The position numbers and the translations under genes were made by a program. The notes beneath the pieces were generated by a model. The model did no database searches. It saw only the letters and a program-made list of their open reading frames with translations, and was not told the origin of the DNA. This document shows, piece after piece, positions 1 through 5,278 of a stretch of 11,067 nucleotides of DNA. Each line of letters opens with the position of its first letter. The first letter of the stretch is position 1. Source of the DNA: Chloroflexota bacterium (GTDB lineage Bacteria; Chloroflexota; Anaerolineae; DTPP01); NCBI GenBank assembly GCA_012514615.1, contig JAAYZY010000486.1, positions 1-11,067 on the forward strand, in the 5' to 3' direction.

Positions 1-108
1 GGGCGTCTCTGGGGTGGGATGGGTCCCCAGAGAGATGCTGACGCGGCCCGAAAGCAGCAGAAGGACCAGCAGGGTGGAGACCGATGCGGCGAACCCACGC
101 CGTTTCAT
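1..108 (-). CDS. Secreted or lipid-anchored protein, N-terminal fragment (cut by window edge)
   Basis: Thirty-six codons are visible before the window ends. The product starts MKRRGFAASVSTLL and continues with an uninterrupted leucine/valine-rich stretch: basic residues at 2-4 and a hydrophobic core at about 6-19, which is the layout of a Sec signal peptide. After residue 20 the chain turns polar and proline/threonine-rich. No lipobox cysteine is visible in the fragment. The ATG has a good ribosome binding site, GGGAGGA, about 8 nt upstream. A sigma70-type promoter lies about 300 nt upstream, leaving a long structured leader. The mature domain lies outside the window, so no function can be given. 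A different frame starting at 247 also stays open to the window edge, but its product has no signal-peptide character and its RBS spacing is poor. Confidence 0.72.
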   Translation of the reverse strand, partial: MKRRGFAASVSTLLVLLLLSGRVSISLGTHPTPETP

Positions 109-406
109 GGTCTGTTTCCTCCCATCGTGCGCTCAAGAAAGGGACGCGAACCCTCGAAGGGCCGCAGCCAGCCAGGCCGAACTGGCCTTCCCTCCTTTGG
201 ACCTCCTGCCCAAAGAGGGAGTGCCGGGTCTTCCGTCGGCCTCTCATCACCTCCTTTCCGCTGGCGAGACAGCGATGCCGTGCTTGGCCGGGATGCTTTG
301 GCTGTCTGGAATGGCCAAGAGCCCCGATCGGCCGGGGCAGAGTGCGATGGTATCGGCTCAGATTGGGATGCGCTGTGGTGGGGCAGAGGGGAAACGGCAG
401 CTCACT
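109..406 (-). promoter_or_regulatory. Long structured 5' leader of the secreted-protein gene
   Basis: This stretch lies between the predicted transcription start (about 406) and the ATG at 108. On the minus-strand RNA it can fold into several hairpins: 321-338 (GCCCCG/CGGGGC, 6-nt loop), 259-274 (CGCTG/CAGCG), 189-220 (an 11-bp stem with one bulged base and a 9-nt loop), 171-186 (GCCAG/CTGGC) and 151-161 (CCCT/AGGG). An SD-like AAGGAGGTG sits at about 248-256, directly before an ATG at 247. I do not recognise a known riboswitch class: no cobalamin, TPP, SAM or c-di-GMP consensus is visible. High G+C makes some hairpins expected by chance, so a regulatory role is inferred from leader length and hairpin density only. 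Confidence 0.4.
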
Positions 407-412
407 GCCCTC

Positions 413-441
413 ATGATAGCGCCACGATCGCCCGTTGTCAA
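413..441 (-). promoter_or_regulatory. Sigma70-type promoter for the secreted-protein gene
   Basis: Read on the minus strand, a perfect -35 TTGACA (436-441) is followed after exactly 17 bases by TATCAT (413-418), which matches 5 of 6 positions of the -10 consensus. Transcription would start near 406 and run left toward the ATG at 108. Near-perfect hexamers with ideal spacing are rare by chance in DNA this G+C-rich. Confidence 0.7.
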
Positions 442-487
442 CGGCCGCTCGAGGGGCCCGGAACGAGCGGGCGACGGAAGCCTTGCT

Positions 488-573
488 GCCCCTCCGTCAC
501 CCCCGGGAGGGTGGGGGGCTCTCCACGAGACTGCGAAGATGGGTGCCCGCGCCCGCGGGCATGACGGAGGGGC
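488..573. repeat. REP-like palindromic intergenic element, 86 bp
   Basis: The ends are a perfect 12-bp inverted repeat, GCCCCTCCGTCA (488-499) against TGACGGAGGGGC (562-573). Inside are a CCCCCGGGAGG-like arm and a GCCCGCGGGC-like arm separated by a central ACGAGACTGCGAAGATGGG segment. This is the general layout of the widespread short palindromic repeats of the form CCGTCA-CCCGCG...CGCGGG-TGACGG, whose translation gives the familiar false peptide VPAPAGMT, seen here in the plus direction. It lies between the OsmC stop and the promoter at 413-441. It may act as a transcription barrier after the OsmC gene or be a non-autonomous element moved by a REP-associated transposase; no transposase is present here. 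Confidence 0.75.
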
Positions 574-632
574 TTTGCCTGCTTGGCCGCGCAGCTTGGC
601 GACAGCAGGCGGCGTTCGCCTCGGCACGCGCC

Positions 633-1061
633 TCAGGCGTCGCCAGCGAGGATCGTGAACGTTTGGCGAATCTCCACCGCCCGGCTCAGCATGGCAGACG
701 CCGAGCAGTACTGCTCGGCCAGTTCGATGGCCCGCTGCACCTGGTCCCGGTCCAGGTCTGTGCCCTGCAGGCGATGCTCCACGTGAATGTGCCTGTAGAC
801 CCGCGGCGGCTCAGGGGCGCGCTCGCCGTGCAGGACGATCTCGTAGGCGGTGACCGCCTGGCGCATCTTCTCCAGGATCGGCCAGCTAGTGGCCAACAGG
901 CAGCCGCCCAGCCCGGCCAGGATCATCTCCATGGGGCGCAGGGTCGTCTTGGCTTCCCCTTTGCCCTCTGCCCAGTGGATGCCCACGACGTTGTTCTGCT
1001 CGTCCCTGGCCTGAATCGCGCCCGGCCCATCGCTGCGTACGACGATCTCGCTGTAGCCCAT
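633..1061 (-). CDS. OsmC/Ohr-superfamily protein, probable thiol peroxidase-like
   Basis: A 142-residue protein of normal OsmC-family length. The two family cysteines are present: Cys54 in GLGGCLLATS, at the start of the long central helix, and Cys119 in AEQYCSAS near the C-terminal end. In the family these reduce organic hydroperoxides, with Cys54 the attacking thiol. The overall sequence looks more like the general OsmC/YhfA branch than Ohr, so the substrate is unknown. The ATG at 1061 is preferred over the upstream GTG-type extension because it has a GGAGGGGG ribosome binding site about 6 nt before it and overlaps the upstream stop in a TGATG motif. This means translational coupling to the M19 homologue and membership of the AOR-dipeptidase transcript. 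A role in protecting an oxygen-sensitive AOR is possible but only inferred. Confidence 0.88.
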   Translation of the reverse strand: MGYSEIVVRSDGPGAIQARDEQNNVVGIHWAEGKGEAKTTLRPMEMILAGLGGCLLATSWPILEKMRQAVTAYEIVLHGERAPEPPRVYRHIHVEHRLQGTDLDRDQVQRAIELAEQYCSASAMLSRAVEIRQTFTILAGDA

Positions 1062-2161
1062 CACGCCCCCTCCGACGAAGTCCCGTTCTCCCACACTTGG
1101 CCCCACAGCCGGAGCCAGTTCTCGCCCAAGATCTTGCCGATCTCTTCGTCGTTGTAGCCGCGCCGCACCAGCCCGGCGGTCAGGTTGGGCCAACCGGCGA
1201 TGTCTTCGAAGCCGCGCAGCCGTAGCAGGGGGCGGTTGTCCCAGCGCTGGCGGCTGAACATGCGCTCCGGCGGCATCTTGCGGGCCACCCGCTCCATCCC
1301 CGTGGCGATGCCGGCGGCCTCGTTGGCCCGAAAGTCTTGCGGGCTGCCGTGGCGGAAGTTGTCGTGCCCGATGCCCACATGGTCTGCGCCCACCAGCTCC
1401 ACCACGTGATCCAGGTGGTCCAGCACGTCTTCAATGGAGTCTTCGCCTTCCTGGCGCAGGAAGAGCGGATAGGCCAAGATGCCGATGACCCCGCCGCTGG
1501 CGGCGATGGCCTTGAGCTCCTCATCCGACTTATTGCGCGGGTGAGGGTAGATGGCTTTGGCGCCGGTGTGTGTGGCCGCCACCGGGGCGCTGGAGGCCTC
1601 CACCGCGTCCAGCGTGGTGGCCGGGCCGCAGTGGGAGACATCCACCAGGATGCGCAGCTGGTTCAACCGCCTCACCACCTGCAGGCCAAAGTCGCTCAGG
1701 CCGGCGTCCACACGCTCCAGGTAGCCGTCGCCCACCAGGTTGCGCTCGTTGTAGGTGAGCTGAACGATGCGCACGCCCAGGCCGTAGAGCAAGTCCAGGC
1801 GGCTCAGGTCGCGCTCCAGGCACTCGGTGTTCTGCAGGCCGAAGACGAGGGCCACCTGACCCTGTGCTCGGGCCTGCCTGATCTGCTGAACCTGCGTAGC
1901 CAGCGTCACCTGGTCGGGGTAGCGGTGGCAGCGACCGCTCCAGGTGGCGATGGCTTGCAGGGTCACAGCCCAGCTCCAGGGCTGCGGAACCATCTCCATC
2001 ATGGTCACGTGCAAGGCGTGGACGCCGCCGCGGCGCAGGTAGTCCATGATGTCGGCGAAGTCGGTGATGCCGAAGGGGTTGTTCAGGGCATCGACCACCA
2101 GCGAGTCGCGGTGCAGGCGGGCGGCGCGAGCCTGTTGTTCTGGCGTCATGGCAGGCAACAC
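1061..2161 (-). CDS. Peptidase M19 (membrane/renal dipeptidase) family protein with altered N-terminal metal site
   Basis: A 366-residue TIM-barrel amidohydrolase of the M19 dipeptidase family. Supporting motifs are DVSH (His177) and THTG (His198), matching the two beta-metal histidines; HPRNKSDEEL (Arg209); GIGHDN (Asp267), the usual catalytic aspartate region; and the typical C-terminal WPNLTAGLVRRGY...GENWLR segment at 324-352. Canonical M19 enzymes have a DGHND-type motif near residue 25 and a bridging Glu near 110. Here the first reads DALNN (24-28), without the His and Asp, and the second has Gln110. Similar forms occur in a known M19 subgroup with LTYN and QNT motifs, both present here, so this is probably a subfamily trait, not decay. 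No signal peptide or membrane anchor is visible, so it is likely cytoplasmic. Dipeptide hydrolysis is unproven. The start is a GTG supported by an ideal RBS. Confidence 0.88.
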   Translation of the reverse strand: MLPAMTPEQQARAARLHRDSLVVDALNNPFGITDFADIMDYLRRGGVHALHVTMMEMVPQPWSWAVTLQAIATWSGRCHRYPDQVTLATQVQQIRQARAQGQVALVFGLQNTECLERDLSRLDLLYGLGVRIVQLTYNERNLVGDGYLERVDAGLSDFGLQVVRRLNQLRILVDVSHCGPATTLDAVEASSAPVAATHTGAKAIYPHPRNKSDEELKAIAASGGVIGILAYPLFLRQEGEDSIEDVLDHLDHVVELVGADHVGIGHDNFRHGSPQDFRANEAAGIATGMERVARKMPPERMFSRQRWDNRPLLRLRGFEDIAGWPNLTAGLVRRGYNDEEIGKILGENWLRLWGQVWENGTSSEGA

Positions 2162-2166
2162 AGTCT

Positions 2167-2172
2167 CCTCCT
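2167..2172 (-). promoter_or_regulatory. Ribosome binding site fixing the GTG start of the M19 gene
   Basis: AGGAGG lies 5 nt before the GTG at 2161. The first in-frame ATG, at 2149, would be 17 nt away, too far for this site, so the GTG start is preferred. Confidence 0.75.
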
Positions 2173-2185
2173 CATGCGGGATGCA

Positions 2186-2297
2186 CCACAGAGGCCCAGA
2201 GCGGTAGCGGCCAGCCGGAAGGAAGAGAGGACAGGCAATGCACAGGAATCCCTTGCCCCTCCCCTTGCTGCCCCGTCCGCGCTCAGCGCCTCTGTGG
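2186..2297. repeat. Intergenic inverted repeat, CAGAGGC family, copy A
   Basis: CCACAGAGGC (2186-2195) and its exact reverse complement GCCTCTGTGG (2288-2297) face each other across 92 nt in the 150-bp gap between the AOR and M19 genes. The right arm is also part of a compact hairpin, AGCGCC-TCTGT-GGCGCT (2285-2301), 11 nt past the AOR stop. No U-tract follows on the minus strand, so strong termination is not indicated and read-through into the M19 gene is likely. I see no convincing promoter in this gap. Confidence 0.6.
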
Positions 2298-2311
2298 CGC
2301 TTACTGCTTCT

Positions 2312-4219
2312 TCAGCGGGAGCTGCCTTGCGGCAGCAGGTCGGCCACCCAACCTAGCTCCAGTTCCTCCAGGCGGCTGCGGCTGGGCAGGCCGCTGTCCG
2401 GCTCCCAGCCGGCGATGCCGTAGTAGGCCGCCAGGCCCTCTCCAAGGAGCTGAGGCTGGACGGCGGCGCCGCTCTCGCCCAAGGTGCCGCTGGTGGGCGG
2501 GTGGAACGAACGAGGCGCCAGCCAGTCATCCGCCGCGGTGAAGCCCTCGCGGGCGTTGAAGACGCGAGCCATTTGGAGGGCGCGCTCGCCGGCCTTCATC
2601 CACTCCCATACGGTGTAGTTCCAGCCGGTGGCGGCCTTGATGATCTCCACGTGTTGGGTGGGCGCCCAGGGGACGAAGATGCAGGCTACGGCGCAGTTCT
2701 GGGCCACCTGATCTAGGGTGAAATACCAGGCCATGCGCGCCTTGCGCGGGCCCAGGTCTTCCAGCGGCAGAGGCTCCACAACGCCCATCTCTTTCAGGGG
2801 CAGCAGGGCCGGGCCGTCTTTGGTGTAGCCGGTATCCTGCAGGGCGTGGCAGTGGTCGGCGCCGGTGGGGGAGACGGCGTAGCCGATGGCCAAGCCACGC
2901 TTGAGGCGCGGCTCGTGCATGGGGTATTCCTGGCCTTTCACCTGCATGGCGAACGCCTCAGCCCCCTGGCCGATGGCCTGGGCCGCGGCCTTGCTTCCCT
3001 GGGCCAACAGGTCGCCCAGCCCCTCCCGCCGGGCGATGCGTTCCACCATGGTGACCAGGGCCGCGCCGTTGCCGAAGCGCAGCTCCACGCCGTCTGTGTC
3101 GGCCAGGGTCAGCAGGCCCTGCTCGAAGCACTCCATGGCAAAGGCGACGGTCACGCCGGTGCTGATGGCGTCCAGGGTATAGGCGTTGCACAGCTCGTTG
3201 GCCTTACATACGGCCGCCAGGTCGTCCACCCCGCAGCACGAGCCCAGGGAGCCCAGGGCTTCGTACTCTGGGCCGCCGTACGCTGGGTCCACCTGGTAAT
3301 CGGGTCCATCCACCTGCACTACCTTCTTACAGCGCACGGCGCAGGCGTAGCACCCTTCCATGCCCACGCCGTAGGTCTCCTTCAGGGTGGGGGCGCTGAT
3401 GCGGTCCACGGCGAAGTCGCCATCCCGGAAGTTGCGGATCGGCAGGTTGCCCATCAGGTGCATGGCCGACATCATCAGGCCGGTGCCGGTCTGCCGCATG
3501 GGCACCAACTGGTCCACGTTGGCCGCCAGCCAGCGGCCCATGGTGCTCAGGGTCTTGGGGTCGGCAGAGCCGATCTTGCCGCTGCCGCGCACGGCGATGG
3601 CCTTGAGGTTCTTGGAGCCCATCACCGCGCCCATGCCGCCGCGGCCGGCGGCGTCTTTCAGGTCGTTCATCAGGCAGGCGTAGCGCACCAGATTCCCGCC
3701 GCCGATCCCGATCTGGGCCACGCGGATGCGTGGGTCCTCCAGCTCGTGGCGGATGGCTTCCTGGCAGGCCTTGGTTTCTATGCCCCACAGGTGACTGGCG
3801 TCGCGTAGTTCAACCTGGCCATCGTGTATCCACAGGTAGACCGGCCGTTGGGCGCGCCCTTGGATGATGATGCCATCAAAGCCAGCCTTCTTGAGCTCCG
3901 CACCCCAGAAGCCGCCGACTTCGCTGGCGCCAAAGCCGCCGGTAAGGGGCGACTTGGCCCCGATGGCATGGCGCCCTAGGCCCGAAAGCGGCAAGCCGCT
4001 GACCACGCCAGTGGCGAAGATCAGGCGGTTGTCTGGGCCCAGCGGGTCGCAGCCCGGCGGCACTTCCCGCAGCAGGATCTCGCCGATGAAGCCCCATCCT
4101 CCCAGGTAGCGGCGGTAGGTGAGTTCGTCGCGGGGTTCAACCGACACAACGCCGCGGGTCAGATCCACGCGCAAGAACTGGCCGGTGTATGAGCGGTTGG
4201 CGGGTGGGGCAGCGGTCAT
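2312..4219 (-). CDS. Aldehyde ferredoxin oxidoreductase family protein (tungsten, [4Fe-4S])
   Basis: A 635-residue protein, close to the usual 600-620 of AOR-family enzymes, which oxidise aldehydes to carboxylates with ferredoxin as electron acceptor, using a tungsten bis-pterin cofactor and one [4Fe-4S] cluster in the cytoplasm. The N-terminal domain (about 10-210) shows YLGGWGF, dPLGPDNRL, KSPLTGG, ELKKAGFDG and MGSKNLKAI signatures. Three cluster ligands are Cys290, Cys293 and Cys297 (CxxCxxxC); Cys513, in ACIFVP, is the likely fourth, with Cys509 an alternative. GPEYE (316-320) and a LDAISTG motif with Asp350 also fit. The pterin-contact DxxGL(D/C) motifs are altered (see findings), so substrate range is uncertain. 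No MoaD-like or tungstate-transport gene is adjacent. The ATG at 4219 has GGAGGA about 9 nt upstream; a GTG one codon earlier is possible. Confidence 0.95.
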   Translation of the reverse strand: MTAAPPANRSYTGQFLRVDLTRGVVSVEPRDELTYRRYLGGWGFIGEILLREVPPGCDPLGPDNRLIFATGVVSGLPLSGLGRHAIGAKSPLTGGFGASEVGGFWGAELKKAGFDGIIIQGRAQRPVYLWIHDGQVELRDASHLWGIETKACQEAIRHELEDPRIRVAQIGIGGGNLVRYACLMNDLKDAAGRGGMGAVMGSKNLKAIAVRGSGKIGSADPKTLSTMGRWLAANVDQLVPMRQTGTGLMMSAMHLMGNLPIRNFRDGDFAVDRISAPTLKETYGVGMEGCYACAVRCKKVVQVDGPDYQVDPAYGGPEYEALGSLGSCCGVDDLAAVCKANELCNAYTLDAISTGVTVAFAMECFEQGLLTLADTDGVELRFGNGAALVTMVERIARREGLGDLLAQGSKAAAQAIGQGAEAFAMQVKGQEYPMHEPRLKRGLAIGYAVSPTGADHCHALQDTGYTKDGPALLPLKEMGVVEPLPLEDLGPRKARMAWYFTLDQVAQNCAVACIFVPWAPTQHVEIIKAATGWNYTVWEWMKAGERALQMARVFNAREGFTAADDWLAPRSFHPPTSGTLGESGAAVQPQLLGEGLAAYYGIAGWEPDSGLPSRSRLEELELGWVADLLPQGSSR

Positions 4220-4292
4220 CACGGGTCTCCTCCAGAACAGGAATGCAAGTCCCGAGCATGGCGGTGGTTGCCAGGGCAGACACACCGCGCCC

Positions 4293-4321
4293 AGTGTACG
4301 ACAATCGGGCCCGCATGTCAA
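4293..4321 (-). promoter_or_regulatory. Sigma70-type promoter for the AOR operon
   Basis: On the minus strand TTGACA (4316-4321) is followed after 17 bases by TACACT (4293-4298), 4 of 6 matches to TATAAT with the key first, second and last positions intact. Start of transcription near 4286 gives a leader of about 67 nt to the AOR ATG. The -35 lies only 10 bp from the stop of the DUF3159 gene, so AOR can be transcribed independently of it. Confidence 0.7.
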
Positions 4322-4330
4322 GATGCGGTC

Positions 4331-5011
4331 TCAGAAGCCGCGACGCTGACTTTGCCAGGGCGGCGGCGTGCCGGCTTGGTATTCTTCCACGCTGGGGCCG
4401 CCCAGCCGCTCCAGACGCCAGACGCCGTAGAGGTAGCTGGCGATGAGAAGCGCCACGGTGGCCGGCCAGCCGGTGAGCAGTTGGATGACAGCCAGGAGCT
4501 GCACCGCGGCCTGCTGGAACAGGGAGAGCTGCAAGAGCAGCCGCAGGGCGAAGAAGGCCGCCCAGGCGAAGGTTACCTCGCTGTAGGCCGGGCGGACCAA
4601 GGGGTGCCAGTACCAGCCCAAGGGCCAACGGCGGGCGATGTAGCTGGTCCAGGCCACCAGCGGACGGCCCAGGGTGATGCTGAGCAGACAGAGCATCACG
4701 GTGGCCAGGCCGGTGACCATCCCGGGCAGGAAGTACCCTTCGGCGCGGCCCAGCAGCCGTACCATCCCGATGGCCAGGGCGACGCCAGCGAAGCCGCCCA
4801 GGGCGTAGAGGAGGCTTTGGCCGCGGCGCAGGCGCAGCACGGTGATGGCCAGGGCCGCCAACAGGGCGGTCCACATGGCCGCGGTGAAGCCGGCCGCCGT
4901 CTGCACCAGCACGAAGATCAGCGGCGGTACGATGGAATCGGCCAGGTTGCTGCGGCCTCCGAAGACGGCGCGCAACTCCTCGGCAAGCTCGCGCACTTTG
5001 CTGGCGATCAT
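4331..5011 (-). CDS. DUF3159 family integral membrane protein
   Basis: A 226-residue polytopic membrane protein. Hydrophobic segments are visible at about 26-60 (probably two short helices), 68-87, 94-115, 148-175 and 182-199, with basic residues between them. Hallmarks of DUF3159 are the SNLADSIVPPLIF entry, the GYFLPGM segment at 92-98, the SITLGRPLV motif near 111-119 and the WAAFFALRLLLQ stretch near 150-161. The first 20 residues (KVRELAEELRAVFGG) look cytoplasmic and amphipathic. The family has no established function and is best known from actinobacteria. The ATG has AGGAGG 4 nt before it. Its own promoter lies just upstream and the AOR promoter just downstream, so it may be a single-gene transcript. 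Confidence 0.85.
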   Translation of the reverse strand: MIASKVRELAEELRAVFGGRSNLADSIVPPLIFVLVQTAAGFTAAMWTALLAALAITVLRLRRGQSLLYALGGFAGVALAIGMVRLLGRAEGYFLPGMVTGLATVMLCLLSITLGRPLVAWTSYIARRWPLGWYWHPLVRPAYSEVTFAWAAFFALRLLLQLSLFQQAAVQLLAVIQLLTGWPATVALLIASYLYGVWRLERLGGPSVEEYQAGTPPPWQSQRRGF

Positions 5012-5047
5012 GAGGCCTCCTGGTGGGGGTGAAGGCTCGACGCGCCC

Positions 5048-5077
5048 ATTATACCAGAGACGGCGGCGCCATGGAAA
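5048..5077 (-). promoter_or_regulatory. Extended -10 promoter for the DUF3159 gene
   Basis: A perfect TATAAT (5048-5053) on the minus strand is preceded by TGG, giving the extended TGnTATAAT form. A weaker -35, TTTCCA (5072-5077), sits 18 bases upstream. Start near 5041 leaves a leader of about 30 nt before the ATG at 5011. Confidence 0.75.
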
Positions 5078-5156
5078 CGTTCTGAGGTGGCAGGGGAGGC
5101 GGCCCGGCGCCGGGGCACGCCGCTGGCGGGGGGAGGCCGCGAGGGCTCCACCAAAG

Positions 5157-5255
5157 CCAGAGGCGCAGGGAAGCTCAGCATGCCGGCCGAAAGAGGAGGC
5201 TTCCGCTTCTTCCCCAGCGCCTGCCGGCCTTGTGCGGCGTTCCCTGCGCCTCTGG
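5157..5255. repeat. Intergenic inverted repeat, CAGAGGC family, copy B (16-bp perfect arms)
   Basis: CCAGAGGCGCAGGGAA (5157-5172) and its exact reverse complement (5240-5255) enclose 67 nt. Inside them two GCCGGC copies (5182-5187 and 5223-5228) can also pair. It lies in the roughly 200-bp gap after the EF-G gene and upstream of the DUF3159 promoter, and could fold into a long hairpin in the EF-G transcript. The arm is a longer relative of the repeats at 2186-2297 and 9763-9816. Confidence 0.75.
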
Positions 5256-5268
5256 GGGGATATCCCCC
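5255..5268 (-). terminator. Palindromic hairpin after the EF-G gene, no U-tract
   Basis: GGGGGATATCCCCC is a perfect 14-bp palindrome beginning 10 nt after the EF-G stop. It would form a 5-bp all-G/C stem with an AUAU loop. No U-run follows; the next bases are the arm of the 99-bp inverted repeat. A role in 3'-end formation or RNA protection is likely from position, but a classical intrinsic terminator is not shown. Confidence 0.45.
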
Positions 5269-5278
5269 ATGGCGTTGT

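Noticed and set aside
121..160. tRNA-like T-arm (GAGGGTTCGCGTCCC) on the minus strand
   Set aside because: The loop lacks the conserved A58, and no matching acceptor, D-arm or anticodon arm is found upstream.
14..658. Long plus-strand open frames over the left intergenic region
   Set aside because: They run antisense through the signal-peptide gene, the leader and the REP-like element, contain the well-known false VPAPAGMT-type peptide from that repeat, and have no domain character. High G+C creates long stop-free frames.
1337..2356. 339-codon plus-strand frame antisense to the M19 gene
   Set aside because: Composition is the Val/Ala/His/Gln-rich shadow of the minus-strand M19 gene, whose own motifs are clear.
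2846..3808. 320-codon plus-strand frame antisense to AOR
   Set aside because: Shadow of a gene with unmistakable AOR motifs; no recognisable domain or ribosome binding site.
4220..4321. N-terminal extension of AOR upstream of 4219
   Set aside because: The extension would cover the promoter, is not AOR-like, and has no ribosome binding site at its start, whereas 4219 has one.
5103..5114. CCCGGCGCCGGG palindrome upstream of the DUF3159 promoter, as an operator
   Set aside because: A single G+C-only palindrome with no second copy; likely a composition effect.
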